Of a stretch of 64,000 bases of DNA, positions 45,160 to 56,100 are shown in pieces (positions within the stretch are counted from its first letter, which is position 1; each line of letters opens with the position of its first letter). The notes under the pieces are model-generated. The model ran no database searches and was not told the origin of the DNA. It saw only the letters and a program-made list of their open reading frames with translations. The DNA lies in contig JACFMQ010000001.1 in NCBI GenBank assembly GCA_019455325.1, positions 197,071 through 261,070 of the forward strand, read 5' to 3'. The position numbers and the translations under genes were made by a program. Source of the DNA: Rhodocyclaceae bacterium. GTDB lineage: Bacteria > Pseudomonadota > Gammaproteobacteria > Burkholderiales > Rhodocyclaceae.

Positions 45160-46446
45160 GTGATTGCCGCACTCCTGATTTTTCTTGCCACTATCGTCCT
45201 GGTGATCTGGCAACCGCGCGGGCTGGGCATTGGCTGGAGTGCGACGCTTGGCGCTATCGTGGCGTTACTGTCCGGTGTCGTTCACTTCGGTGATATTCCT
45301 GTCGTCTGGCAGATCGTGTGGAACGCCACGGCCGCATTCATTGCCATCATCATCATTAGCCTGTTGCTCGATGAGGCTGGCTTTTTCGAATGGGCAGCCT
45401 TGCACGTCGCACGCTGGGGCGGCGGGAAAGGACGTATGCTGTTTGCGCTGATCATCCTGCTGGGTGCAGCCGTCGCCGCGCTTTTCGCCAACGATGGCGC
45501 AGCACTGATTCTCACGCCAATCGTCATGGCCATGTTGTTGGCACTGGGGTTCAGTCCGGCGGCAACGCTCGCCTTCGTCATGGCGGCCGGTTTCATCGCA
45601 GATGCCGCCAGCTTGCCGCTTGTCGTATCCAACCTGGTCAACATCGTCTCCGCCGACTTTTTCAATATCGGGTTCAATGACTACGCTGCGGTGATGATTC
45701 CGGTGAATATTGTCGCCATCATTGCCTCTCTGGCCGTGCTGTCGATCTATTTCCGCCGCAGCATCCCCGCACGCTACGACGTGAATCAGTTGAAACAGCC
45801 GAATGAGGCCATTCGCGATGTGGCTACGTTTCGTTTCGGCTGGGTGGTTCTGGCCCTGCTGCTGGTCGGATTCTTCGGCCTTGAGCCGCTAGGCGTGCCG
45901 GTTAGCGCCGTGGCTGCCGCAGGCGCCCTGCTGTTGCTCGTCGTCGCTGCGCGCGGGCATGTCATCAGCACCCGCAAGGTGATCCGTGAAGCGCCTTGGC
46001 AAATTGTCGTTTTCTCGCTGGGAATGTATCTCGTGGTCTATGGGTTGCGTAACCAAGGCCTGACGGAGCATATCGCAAGGCTGCTGGATTACTTCGCACA
46101 AGGCGGTGTATGGGGCGCCGCCTTTGGAACTGGCTTCCTCACAGCGCTGCTGTCCTCGGCCATGAACAACATGCCGACGGTACTGGTGGGCGCCCTGTCC
46201 ATTGATGCCACAAGCGCAACGGGCGTGGTGAAGGACGCGATGATCTACGCCAATGTGATCGGTAGTGACCTGGGGCCAAAGGTCACCCCGATCGGCTCGC
46301 TGGCGACGTTGCTTTGGCTGCATGTGCTGGCGCGCAAGGGAATGACAATCACATGGGGGTATTACTTCAAGGTGGGCATTGTGCTAACCGTCCCCGTACT
46401 CGCGGCGACCCTGGCAGCGCTGGCACTGCGCCTGAGTCTCACTTGA
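45160..46446 (+). CDS. arsB: Arsenite efflux permease ArsB
   Basis: 428 aa, about 12 hydrophobic segments, ArsB/NhaD ion-transporter family. Characteristic stretches are [36 protein letters not shown] and [17 protein letters not shown] with the late [20 protein letters not shown]. It exports As(III) across the inner membrane alone or with ArsA. GTG start one base after the CBS gene stop, with an AAGAGAG ribosome binding site inside that gene. Last gene of the ars operon. Confidence 0.95.
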   Translation: MIAALLIFLATIVLVIWQPRGLGIGWSATLGAIVALLSGVVHFGDIPVVWQIVWNATAAFIAIIIISLLLDEAGFFEWAALHVARWGGGKGRMLFALIILLGAAVAALFANDGAALILTPIVMAMLLALGFSPAATLAFVMAAGFIADAASLPLVVSNLVNIVSADFFNIGFNDYAAVMIPVNIVAIIASLAVLSIYFRRSIPARYDVNQLKQPNEAIRDVATFRFGWVVLALLLVGFFGLEPLGVPVSAVAAAGALLLLVVAARGHVISTRKVIREAPWQIVVFSLGMYLVVYGLRNQGLTEHIARLLDYFAQGGVWGAAFGTGFLTALLSSAMNNMPTVLVGALSIDATSATGVVKDAMIYANVIGSDLGPKVTPIGSLATLLWLHVLARKGMTITWGYYFKVGIVLTVPVLAATLAALALRLSLT

Positions 46447-46510
46447 TGCGCGCGGAGCGCTGTTTGCAGACATACAGTATTGGAGTGAAGAAGGGTGAGC
46501 GGCTTGGCGT

Positions 46511-46591
46511 ATGGCTATTCTCTTGAGTGCGGTCATCGGGATACCGCTCTATATCGCCTTTTTTAGCGGAACTGGATTTACTCGGCCATAG
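46511..46591 (+). pseudogene. Short hydrophobic ORF, possible permease remnant
   Basis: 26 aa, [20 protein letters not shown] then TGFTRP. The IGIPLYI segment resembles a conserved stretch of ArsP/YraQ-type permeases. It lies between arsB and tnpA. It may be the stub of a gene cut when the ars genes and the tnpA module were joined, or a chance ORF. Confidence 0.25.
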
Positions 46592-46608
46592 AAAGAAAAA
46601 GAGCATCC

Positions 46609-49575
46609 ATGCCACGCCGTTCGATCCTGTCCGCCGCCGAGCGTGACAACCTGCTGGCATTGCCGGACGCCAAGGAAGAACTGATCCGTCACTACACGTT
46701 CAGCGACACCGACCTGTCCATCATCCGGCAGAGGCGCGGTCCGGCCAACCGGCTGGGCTTCGCCGTGCAGCTCTGCTACCTGCGCTTTCCTGGTGTCATC
46801 CTTGGCGTCGATGAGCCACCGTTTTCGCCCTTGTTGAAGCTGGTCGCCGACCAGCTCAAGGTCAGCATCGAAAGCTGGGACGAGTACGGCCAGCGGGAAC
46901 AGACACGGCGCGAGCACCTGGTGGAGCTTCAAACAGTGTTCGGCTTCCAGCCCTTCACCATGAGCCACTATCGGCAGGCCGTTCAGTTGCTGACCGAGCT
47001 GGCCATGCAGACCGACAAGGGCGTCGTGCTGGCCAGCGCCTTGATCGAGCACCTGCGGCGGCAGTCGGTCATTCTGCCCTCCCTCAACGCCGTTGAGCGG
47101 GCGAGCGCCGAAGCGATCACCCGCGCCAACCGGCGCATCTACGAGGCCTTGGCCGAACCACTGTCGGACGCGCATCGCCGCCGCCTCGACGATTTGCTCA
47201 AGCGTCGCGACAACGGCAAAACGACCTGGCTGGCCTGGCTGCGTCAGTCGCCCGTCAAGCCGAACTCGCGGCACATGCTGGAACACATCGAACGCCTCAA
47301 GGCATGGCAGGCGCTCGACCTGCCTTCCGGCATCGAGCGGTCGGTACACCAGAACCGCCTGCTCAAGATCGCCCGCGAGGGCGGTCAGATGACGCCCGCG
47401 GACCTGGCCAAGTTCGAGGCGCAGCGCCGCTACGCGACCCTGGTGGCGCTCGCCATCGAGGGCATGGCCACCGTCACCGACGAAATCATCGACCTGCATG
47501 ACCGCATCCTGGGCAAGCTGTTCAACGCCGCCAAGAACAAGCATCAGCAGCAGTTCCAGGCGTCCGGCAAGGCGATCAACGCCAAGGTGCGGCTGTTCGG
47601 GCGCATCGGTCAGGCGCTGATCGAGGCCAAGCAAGCAGGCCGCGATCCGTTCGCCGCCATCGAGGCCGTCATGTCCTGGGATGCCTTCGCCGAGAGCGTC
47701 ACCGAAGCGCAGAAGCTCGCGCAGCCCGAGGACTTCGATTTCTTGCACCGCATCGGCGAGAGCTACGCCACGCTGCGCCGCTACGCGCCGGAATTTCTCG
47801 GCGTGCTCAAGCTGCGGGCCGCGCCTGCCGCCAAGGACGTACTCGACGCCATCGAGGTGCTGCGCGGCATGAACAGCGACAACGCCCGCAAGGTGCCTGC
47901 CGACGCGCCGACCGACTTCATCAAGCCGCGCTGGCAGAAGCTGGTGATGACCGACGCCGGCATCGACCGGCGTTACTACGAGTTGTGCGCGTTGTCGGAG
48001 ATGAAGAACGCGCTGCGCTCAGGCGACATCTGGGTGCAAGGCTCCCGCCAGTTCAAGGACTTCGAGGACTACCTGGTGCCGCCCGCGAAATTCGCCAGCC
48101 TCAAGCAGGCCAGCGAATTGCCGCTGGCCGTGACCACCGACTGCGACCAGTACCTGAACGACCGGCTGACGCTGCTGGAAACACAGCTTGCCACCGTCAA
48201 CCGCATGGCGCTGGCCAACGAGCTGCCGGACGCCATCATCACGGAGTCGGGCCTGAAGATCACGCCGCTCGACGCGGCAGTGCCCGATACCGCGCAGGCC
48301 CTGATCGACCAGACCGCAATGGTCCTGCCGCACGTCAAGATCACCGAATTGCTGCTGGAGGTGGACGAATGGACGGGCTTCACCCGGCACTTCGCGCACC
48401 TGAAATCGGGCGACCTGGCCAAGGACAAGAACCTGCTGCTGACCACGATCCTCGCCGACGCGATCAACCTGGGCCTGACCAAGATGGCAGAGTCCTGCCC
48501 CGGCACAACCTACGCCAAGCTGGCCTGGCTGCAAGCCTGGCACATCCGCGACCAAACCTACGGGGCGGCGCTGGCCGAGCTGGTCAACGCGCAGTTCCGG
48601 CATCCCTTCGCCGAGCACTGGGGCGACGGCACCACATCATCCTCGGACGGCCAGAACTTCCGCACCGGCAGCAAGGCCGAAAGCACCGGCCACATCAACC
48701 CGAAATACGGCAGCAGCCCAGGGCGGACGTTCTACACCCACATTTCTGACCAGTACGCGCCATTCCACACCAAGGTCGTGAACGTCGGCGTGCGCGATTC
48801 AACCTACGTGCTCGACGGGCTGCTGTACCACGAATCCGACCTGCGCATCGAGGAGCACTACACCGACACAGCGGGCTTCACCGATCACGTCTTCGCCCTG
48901 ATGCACCTTTTGGGCTTCCGCTTCGCCCCGCGCATCCGCGACCTGGGCGACACCAAGCTCTACATCCCGAAGGGCGATGCCGCCTATGACGCGCTGAAGC
49001 CCATGATCGGCGGCCCGCTCAACATCAAGCACGTCCGCGCCCATTGGGACGAAATTTTGCGGCTGGCCACCTCGATCAAGCAGGGCACGGTGACCGCCTC
49101 ATTGATGCTGCGGAAACTCGGCAGCTACCCGCGCCAGAACGGCCTGGCCGTGGCTCTGCGTGAGCTGGGCCGCATCGAGCGCACGCTGTTCATCCTGGAC
49201 TGGCTGCAAAGCGTCGAGCTGCGTCGCCGCGTGCATGCCGGGCTGAACAAAGGCGAGGCGCGCAACGCGCTGGCTCGCGCCGTGTTCTTCAACCGCCTGG
49301 GCGAAATCCGTGACCGCAGCTTCGAGCAGCAGCGCTACCGGGCCAGCGGCCTCAACCTGGTGACGGCAGCCATCGTGCTGTGGAACACGGTTTATCTGGA
49401 ACGGGCCGCGAATGCCCTGCGTGGCCACGGCAAGTCCGTTGATGACTCTCTATTGCAGTATCTGTCGCCGCTGGGTTGGGAGCACATCAACCTGACTGGC
49501 GATTACCTCTGGCGCAGCAACGCCAAGATCGGCGCGGGCAAGTTCAGGCCGCTACGGCCGCTGCAACCAGCTTAA
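46609..49575 (+). CDS. tnpA: Tn3-family transposase TnpA
   Basis: 988 aa, full length for the Tn21 subgroup. N-terminal DNA-binding part ([17 protein letters not shown]) is followed by the catalytic C-terminal half. Expected DDE residues lie in [30 protein letters not shown] and [17 protein letters not shown]. It performs replicative transposition from the 38-bp ends. The stop codon (49573-49575) lies within the right inverted repeat. Reads toward the right end, opposite to tnpR. No frameshift seen. Confidence 0.97.
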   Translation: MPRRSILSAAERDNLLALPDAKEELIRHYTFSDTDLSIIRQRRGPANRLGFAVQLCYLRFPGVILGVDEPPFSPLLKLVADQLKVSIESWDEYGQREQTRREHLVELQTVFGFQPFTMSHYRQAVQLLTELAMQTDKGVVLASALIEHLRRQSVILPSLNAVERASAEAITRANRRIYEALAEPLSDAHRRRLDDLLKRRDNGKTTWLAWLRQSPVKPNSRHMLEHIERLKAWQALDLPSGIERSVHQNRLLKIAREGGQMTPADLAKFEAQRRYATLVALAIEGMATVTDEIIDLHDRILGKLFNAAKNKHQQQFQASGKAINAKVRLFGRIGQALIEAKQAGRDPFAAIEAVMSWDAFAESVTEAQKLAQPEDFDFLHRIGESYATLRRYAPEFLGVLKLRAAPAAKDVLDAIEVLRGMNSDNARKVPADAPTDFIKPRWQKLVMTDAGIDRRYYELCALSEMKNALRSGDIWVQGSRQFKDFEDYLVPPAKFASLKQASELPLAVTTDCDQYLNDRLTLLETQLATVNRMALANELPDAIITESGLKITPLDAAVPDTAQALIDQTAMVLPHVKITELLLEVDEWTGFTRHFAHLKSGDLAKDKNLLLTTILADAINLGLTKMAESCPGTTYAKLAWLQAWHIRDQTYGAALAELVNAQFRHPFAEHWGDGTTSSSDGQNFRTGSKAESTGHINPKYGSSPGRTFYTHISDQYAPFHTKVVNVGVRDSTYVLDGLLYHESDLRIEEHYTDTAGFTDHVFALMHLLGFRFAPRIRDLGDTKLYIPKGDAAYDALKPMIGGPLNIKHVRAHWDEILRLATSIKQGTVTASLMLRKLGSYPRQNGLAVALRELGRIERTLFILDWLQSVELRRRVHAGLNKGEARNALARAVFFNRLGEIRDRSFEQQRYRASGLNLVTAAIVLWNTVYLERAANALRGHGKSVDDSLLQYLSPLGWEHINLTGDYLWRSNAKIGAGKFRPLRPLQPA

Positions 49576-49608
49576 CGTGCTTTATTTTCCGTTTTCTGAG
49601 ACGACCCC
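49571..49608 (-). repeat. Right terminal inverted repeat of the transposon
   Basis: 38 bases, exact reverse complement of the left end at 40848-40885. Confidence 0.97.
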
Positions 49609-49613
49609 AACAT
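49609..49613. repeat. Target site duplication, right copy
   Basis: AACAT directly after the right inverted repeat, identical to 40843-40847. Confidence 0.95.
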
Positions 49614-51249
49614 CAACGCGGTGATGACGGCGAGCGACGACTCGAAGCTGGTGATGAACACCGGCACGGCCAACGGCGGCGACGCCGGTGTGGCCGGCGG
49701 CACGGTCAGGGTCGGGCTGTCGGAAGACGGCTTCACCGGCCGGGTCGATTTCCCCGAGCGTGCCGGCACCGGCTTCCTGAGCATCAACGGCAACGACTAC
49801 ACCGTCATCGACAGCCTGGGCGCACAAGACAGCGCCACCGGCACCGATTTGCAGGGCATGGAGAACGACCTCGCCGGCCACTACGCGCTGGGCAGCGACA
49901 TCGACGCCAGCGATACGGCGGGCTGGGAGGACGGCAAGGGATTCGCGCCGGTGGGCTCAGCCGGATTTACCGGCACCTTCGACGGCCTGGGCCACACCAT
50001 CGGCAAGCTGACCATCGATCGGCCCGACCAGATGTTCGTCGGCCTGTTCAGAGGACTTGGCGGAGACGCCGCCTTGCGCAACGTGGGCTTGGCGGGCGGC
50101 AGCGTGACGGGTAAGGAGTGGGTCGGTGGCCTGCTGGGCAGTGACTCGTGGGGGAAGCTGATCCGCATCGGCAACGTCTTTTCCACCGCAAAGGTGACGG
50201 GCGAAAACTACGTCGGCGGGCTGGCGGGATCGATCGGTACCCAGGAAACCGGCGCACTCGCCCTCAACAACGCCTGGGCCGGCGGAGAGGTGTTCGGGGC
50301 GGGAAATGCGGTCGGCGGGCTGGCCGGCAGTATCAGTGCTTACGGCGGTTCAATCACCGTCGACAATGCCTGGGCCGTCGGCAATGTGACGGGTAATGAC
50401 CGCGTCGGCGGGCTGGTGGGCGTGGCCGAACTCTCCGGGGACGATGTTCACGACGAGAGCCACGTCAGCATCAGCAAGGTCTCGGCCAGCGGGAAGGTGA
50501 CGGGTACGGATCAAGTCGGCGGACTGATAGGCAGAAGCGAGGGCATGGGCGCCGATGTCAGCATCAGCGATGCCCGGGCCACCGGGAGCGTGACGGGGAA
50601 CGGGGACGTCGGCGGGCTGGTGGGCTACAGCGTGGTCAGAAACGATGGAACCAGCAGCCTCAGCAGGGCCAGGGCCACCGGGGACGTGACCGGTAATTAC
50701 AACGTCGGCGGGCTGGTGGGCCAGAACGAATCGTTCGGGGGAAACGCTACGGCCAGCATCGACAAAGCCCATGCCACCGGAGCCGTGACCGGGACCAGCG
50801 GTGCCGTCGGCGGGCTGGTGGGCAAAAGCCACGCCTGGACCGGGGACGCTACGGTCAGTATCACCAACGCCTACGCCACCGGAAGCGTGACGACGGGTAG
50901 CCTGTTTGTCGGCGGGCTGGTGGGCTGCGCCAACAGGACGGCCATCAGCAACGCCTACGCCACCGGCGCCGTGAGGGGTGTGAACTTCGCCGGCGGGCTG
51001 GTCGGTTATGCCGTGGAGGACGTCGACGTCAGCGCGAGCTTCTGGGATACCCAGAGCACCGGACAAACCTCCAGCAGCGGCGGCGGCACCGGCATGACCA
51101 CCGCCGAGATGAAGACCCTCGCCAATTTCAGCAGCGCCACGGAGGCGAACGGGAACGTCGATCCCGCCTGGGACATTTCCGCCAACGGCGGCGAGCCTCG
51201 CGTCTGGCGCATCTACGAAGGCGATACCGCGCCGCTGCTACGCGACTGA
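49614..51249 (+). pseudogene. TPS exoprotein TpsA1, 3' part (separated by transposon)
   Basis: About 544 codons continuing the tpsA1 frame after the insertion; the joint sequence ATC AAC GCG matches the uninterrupted paralogue tpsA2 exactly. It holds a region like ALGSDIDASDTAGW followed by ten GLUG repeats of core VGGLVG (first near WVGGLLG, last FAGGLVG), then SASFWDTQSTGQ and VWRIYEGDTAPLLRD before the stop. TpsA2 continues a further ~235 residues beyond this point (MBG-like domain, polyproline tail), which TpsA1 lacks. With no start signal of its own this half is probably untranslated. Confidence 0.9.
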
Positions 51250-51285
51250 TCCGCACGAACGGCTGGTGAATCGGCAGGAATGCAG

Positions 51286-51316
51286 AAAAGAGGCCGGGAG
51301 CGATCCCGGCCTTTTC
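51286..51316 (+). terminator. Intrinsic terminator after tpsA1
   Basis: AGGCCGGG (51291-51298), loop AGCGAT, CCCGGCCT (51305-51312), flanked by AAAAG and TTTTC. Loop and core match the ppsA terminator. Confidence 0.85.
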
Positions 51317-51334
51317 AATTGGGTTCCATTTCAA

Positions 51335-51501
51335 GGATTTCCCGGCGCGCTCAGATTTCCTCAGATTCGCTCAGGTTTGCTCGATTCCGGCACCCCCTCC
51401 CTTCTTTATGCTTCGGGCCACAAATCAGCATAACCAGGGAGAGTTCCACCCATGAACAGGCTTCATCGCCCCATTCGGGGCAGCCGCCATACCCTCATCG
51501 C
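51335..51501 (+). repeat. Duplicated promoter/leader segment, copy 2 (in front of tpsB)
   Basis: Matches 39402-39568 closely, gapless over the first 117 bases up to the start codon, then through the first ~50 bases of tpsB coding sequence. Confidence 0.85.
51350..51412 (+). promoter_or_regulatory. Tandem 10-bp regulator boxes and -10 element of the tpsB-tpsA2 operon
   Basis: Boxes at 51350-51359, 51360-51369, 51370-51379 and a diverged fourth at 51380-51389. TATGCT at 51407-51412 has the same 17-base spacing as copy 1. The boxes are better conserved between the two copies than the sequence between them and the start codon, which suggests selection. Confidence 0.6.
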
Positions 51502-53170
51502 TTGCGCCCTGGCTGGCGGCCTTTCCGCCGCCCACGCGCAAACCCCGCCCGACGCCGGCGCGCTGCAGCGCGAGGCCGAGCGCAGCCTGGCGCCGCGCCC
51601 GGTCGCGCCCGCCGTCGCGGCGCCGCTCGTCCGGCCGATGGCCGAAGACGCCAAGGGCGTCCGCGTCGCCGTCACCCGCATCAGCGTCGAGGGCGCCAGC
51701 CTGATTCCGGCCGCCGAACTCGAAGCCCTGGTCGCCGACCGCGTCGGCCAGTCGCTGACGCTCGCCGAACTCGAACACGCCGCCCAGCGCATCGCCGAAC
51801 ACTACCGCCAGCGCGGCTGGTTCGTGCGCGTCTACCTGCCCGAGCAGGACGTCACCGGCGGCCACGTCCGCATCCAGGTGCTCGAAGGCCGCTACGGCGG
51901 CAGCCGGGCGGAGCCGAAGGGCAGCCGCGTCAACGGCGAATGGGTGCGGCGGGTCGTCACCCATCGCCTGCAGCCGGGCGAGCCGCTGCCCGCCGCCGAC
52001 GTCGAGCGCGGCCTGCTGCTCGCCAACAGCCTGCCCGGCATCTACGCCGCCGGTCTGCTCGAAGCCGGCGAAAGCCAGAGCACCAGCCGACTGGTCATCT
52101 ACTCCGACGACAAGCCCTTCGTCACCGGCGACGCGGCGCTGAACAACTACGGCGTGAAGGCCACCGGGCGCGCCCAGGCGGTCGGCGGCGTCGCCCTCAA
52201 CAACCTCAGCGGCATCGGCGATCAGCTCGCGCTGCGCGGGCTGGCCGCCGAGGGGCTGAACAACGTGCAGATCCGCTACGTCCTGCCCATCCATCCCGAC
52301 GGCTGGCGGCTCGGCGCGCACTTTTCCGCGCTCGACTACGAACTCGGCGACCGCTACAGGGCGCTCGACGCCGAGGGCAAGGCGAAGACCGGCGGCCTCG
52401 ACCTCACCTACGCCCTGGTGCGGCAGCGGGATCGCAACCTGAACCTCGGCGCCGGCTACGAACACCGGCGCTATGAGGACGACGCCCTCGACGCCGCCCT
52501 GCGGCGCCACCGCATCGGCGCCTTCACCCTCAGCCTCTCCGGCGACATGCGCGACAGCCTCCACGGCGGCGGCATCAGTTGGGGCAGCGTGCAGCTCATC
52601 CGGGGCCAGCTCGACATCCGCGACGTGGCCGCCGACAAGGCCGCCGACCGCGCCGGCCCGCGCGCCGAAGGCGGCTACGCCAAGCTCGCGTTCTCGCTCA
52701 ACCGCCTGCAGGCCCTGGGCGACAGCGGCTGGCAGATCCAGGCCGGGCTCTCCGGCCAGTGGGCCGACGGCAACCTCGCCAGCTCCGAACAGTTCGGCCT
52801 CGGCGGCCCGTACCGGGTGCGCGCCTTTCCGGTCAACGAAGCCAGCGGCGACGAGGGCGTGCTGTTCAAGCTCGAACTGCAAAAGCATCTCGGCGGCGGC
52901 TGGCAGGCCGTCGCCTTCTACGACGCCGGCCGCATCCGCCAGTACAAGGACACCTGGGCCGGCTGGGACGGCGGCAGCGGGCAGCCGAACGGCTACAGCC
53001 TCGCCGGTGCCGGCCTCGGCCTGAACTGGAATCGCGACGGCTGGCAACTTGCCGCCAGCGCCGCCGTGCCCGTCGGCGGCAACCCCGGCAAGGGGAGCGA
53101 CGGCCGCAACAACGACGGCAGCAAGCCTTCCTCCGCCCGCTTCTGGCTCACGCTGGGCCGGGAATTCTGA
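51452..53170 (+). CDS. TPS outer-membrane transporter TpsB (ShlB/FhaC family)
   Basis: 572 aa. Signal peptide with likely cleavage after SAAHA (~residue 28). One POTRA_2 domain starts VAVTRISVEGASLIPAAELE (residues ~70-150), a ShlB-type second POTRA follows, then a 16-strand barrel ending in phenylalanine (LTLGREF). The loop-6 motif is GGPYRVRAFP, a variant of VRGY. It exports its cognate TpsA across the outer membrane by recognising the TPS domain. tpsA2 starts 23 bases later. As the only tpsB in the window it would also be the candidate exporter for TpsA1. Confidence 0.93.
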   Translation: MNRLHRPIRGSRHTLIACALAGGLSAAHAQTPPDAGALQREAERSLAPRPVAPAVAAPLVRPMAEDAKGVRVAVTRISVEGASLIPAAELEALVADRVGQSLTLAELEHAAQRIAEHYRQRGWFVRVYLPEQDVTGGHVRIQVLEGRYGGSRAEPKGSRVNGEWVRRVVTHRLQPGEPLPAADVERGLLLANSLPGIYAAGLLEAGESQSTSRLVIYSDDKPFVTGDAALNNYGVKATGRAQAVGGVALNNLSGIGDQLALRGLAAEGLNNVQIRYVLPIHPDGWRLGAHFSALDYELGDRYRALDAEGKAKTGGLDLTYALVRQRDRNLNLGAGYEHRRYEDDALDAALRRHRIGAFTLSLSGDMRDSLHGGGISWGSVQLIRGQLDIRDVAADKAADRAGPRAEGGYAKLAFSLNRLQALGDSGWQIQAGLSGQWADGNLASSEQFGLGGPYRVRAFPVNEASGDEGVLFKLELQKHLGGGWQAVAFYDAGRIRQYKDTWAGWDGGSGQPNGYSLAGAGLGLNWNRDGWQLAASAAVPVGGNPGKGSDGRNNDGSKPSSARFWLTLGREF

Positions 53171-53193
53171 ATTTTTTCGAGGTTTCGATTGCC

Positions 53194-56100
53194 ATGAATC
53201 ACACCTACCGTCTCGTCTGGAACGAAGAGAGCCAACGTTATGTAGTTGCGCCGGAATGCGCCCGCGCCCGCGGCAAGCGCAGCGGCGGCAGTGTCTTCAG
53301 GTCGGCCGTGCTCGCACTGGCCGCCGCCTTCGCATCGCCGGGGTTTGCCCAGGTGCCGGCGGAGAATGCCTTGCCGGGCGGCGGCCAGGTGGTTGCCGGG
53401 CAGGCCGGCATCAGCCAGAGCGGCAACCGGATGACCATCGATCAAGCCAGCCACCGGGCGGTGATCGACTGGCAGAGTTTCGACATCGGCAGCCAGGCCG
53501 CGGTGCAGTTCAAGCAGCCCTCGACCGGTGCGGTGGCGCTCAACCGCGTGGTTGCCGGCGATGCCAGCCAGATTCACGGTCAGCTCACGGCCAACGGCCA
53601 GGTGTGGCTGGTGAACCCGAACGGCGTGTTCTTCGGCGCCGGCAGCCGGGTGAGCGTCGGCGGCCTGGTGGCCTCGACGATGGGCATCACGAACGCGGAT
53701 TTCATGGCCGGCAAGGCGGTATTCGACCGTGACGGCGCCACCGGCGGCATCGAAAACCACGGCGAGATCGTTGCCGCCGACGGCGGGCTGGTGGCGCTGC
53801 TGGCGCCGACGGTGAAGAACGACGGCATCGTCAGCGCCCGGCTCGGCAAGGTGGTGCTGGCCGCCGGCGACAAGATCGTGCTCGACCTCGGCGCCGATGG
53901 TCTGCTGTCGGTGGCGGTCGACCCGGCGACGGTGCGCACGCTGATCGAGAACCGGCAACTGATCGTCGCCGACGGCGGCGAGGTGGTGATGACCGGCCGG
54001 GCGGCGGATGCGCTCTCGGCGAGCGCCGTGGCCAACCACGGCACGATTCAGGCGCGGACGCTCGCCGAGCGGGAAGGGCGCATCCTGCTGCTGGCCGACA
54101 TGGAACACGGCAAGGTCGAGGTCGGCGGCACGCTCGACGCCAGCGCGCCCGACGGCGGCAACGGCGGCTTCATCGAAACCAGCGCGGCCAGGGTGAGCTT
54201 CGACGACGCGGCGCTGATCACCACCAAGGCCGGCAAGAATGGCAAGAACGGCCGGTGGCTGATCGACCCGAGCGACTTCACCATTGCCGCCGAGGATGGC
54301 GACATGACCGGCGCCTTCCTGTCCAGTTCACTGGGCGAGGGCGACGTCGAAATCCAGAGCAGCGCTGGCGAAACGGCCGGCAACGGCGACATCCACGTGA
54401 ACGACGCCGTGAGCTGGAGCGAAAACACCCTGACGCTGACCGCCGCCCGCGACATCAACATCAACGCGGTGATGACGGCCAGCGGCGACTCGAAGCTGGT
54501 GATGAACACCGGCGCGGCCAACGGTGCAGATGCCGGCGTGGACGGCGGCACGGTCCGGGTCGGGCTGTCGGAGGACGGCTTCGCCGGCCGGGTGGATTTC
54601 CCCGAGCGTTCCGGCACCGGCTTCCTGACCATCAACGGCAACGGCTACACCGTCATCGACAGCCTGGGAGCGCAAGGCAGCACTACCGGCACCGATCTGC
54701 AGGGCATGAGCGGCAATCTCGCCGGCTACTATGCGCTGGGCAGCGACATCGACGCCAGCGATACAGTAGGCTGGAACAGCGGCACGGGATTCACGCCGGT
54801 GGGCTTGAGCTACTCCGCATTCACCGGCGCCTTCGACGGCCTGGGCCACACCATCGACAACCTGACCATCAATCGGCCCACGTCTTATTACGTCGGCCTG
54901 TTCGGTGCGATTGGCCAAAACGCCGCCTTGCGCAACGTGGGGCTGGCTGGCGGTAGTGTGACCGGGCAATACATGGTCGGCAGCCTGCTGGGGCATGGGG
55001 ACGGCTCGGTCGACGGCTGGCTCATCAGCATCAACAACGTCTTTTCCACTGCAAACGTAACGGCTGGAAAGGCCGGCAATACATCCGCTGTCGGGGGGCT
55101 GGCGGGAATGATTGCCGGCTCGGTCACCCTCAGCAACGCCTGGAGCGGTGGCGCGGTGTCCGGGGCGGGGAATAAGGTCGGCGGGCTGATAGGCGTGATC
55201 TTTGGCGACAACGCTTCAATCGCTATTGACAATGCATGGGCTACCGGGCAGGTGACGGGTAATGACCGCGTCGGCGGGCTGGTGGGGGAACTCGCCCCCG
55301 AGTGCGACGGGAGTTGCAATGAAAGCAGCATCAGCATCAGCAAGGTATCGGCCAGCGGGAATGTGACGGGTCGTAACGAGGTCGGCGGGCTGATGGGTTA
55401 CATCGAACATTTCTACCACGAGGACAGCAAGTTCGCCCTTGCCGATGCCAGCGCTTCCGGGGATGTGGTGGGTTCTCAATATGTCGGAGGGCTGATCGGC
55501 TCCAACAAGGCCGCCGACGGCGCCACCATCGATATCAGCAAGGTCAGGGCCAGCGGGGAGGTGACGGCCACGGGCACCCATAGCGGCGGGCTGATCGGTT
55601 TGAGCGACAATTACGGGAGCACGCTCACCCTGACTGATGCCGAAGCTTCCGGGAATGTGGTGGGTTCTGAATATGTCGGAGGGCTGATCGGCTTCAACAA
55701 GGCCGACGACGACGCCACCATCGATATCAGCAAGGTCAGGGCCAGCGGGACGGTGACGGCTGAATTCGGCGTCGTCGGCGGGCTGATCGGCTACAACTTC
55801 GCCACCTATGGCGCCACCATCGACATCAGCGATGCCGGGGCCAGCGGGACGGTGAAGGGGGAGGGGGAAGGTTACCTTGGAGACAAGGCTGGCGGGCTGG
55901 TGGGCGAAAGCCACATCACCAGGGGGAGCAGGCTCAGCATCAGTAATGCCTGGGCCACCGGAAGCGTGACGGGGTCGAGTCAGGTCGGCGGACTGATAGG
56001 CGAAAGCGTGGTCATCACCTTTGAAGGTGACAGCGATGTCAGCATCGAGGATGTCTGGGCCACCGGAAACGTGACGGGGAGGGGGCTTAATGTCGGCGGG

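Larger units (their letters stand above)
40848..49608. mobile_element. Tn3/Tn21-family arsenic resistance transposon
   Basis: 8761 bases bounded by perfect 38-bp inverted repeats and flanked by AACAT duplications, inserted in tpsA1. Order: IRL, tnpR (-), res region, arsR-arsC-arsD-arsA-CBS gene-arsB (+), tnpA (+), IRR. Resolvase and transposase genes lie at opposite ends with the cargo between, and each ends inside its terminal repeat. This layout, including the CBS gene before arsB, matches my memory of the ars transposons TnAtcArs (Acidithiobacillus caldus) and TnLfArs (Leptospirillum ferriphilum). The arsR-arsB stretch looks less GC-rich than the host or the transposition genes, suggesting separate origins. 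It appears complete and potentially active. Confidence 0.95.

Noticed and set aside
50100-51010. Regularly spaced GTCGGCGGGCTGGTGGGC-like repeats suggesting a CRISPR array
   Set aside because: Spacing is irregular, the units are codons of GLUG protein repeats in one open frame, and no cas genes are present.
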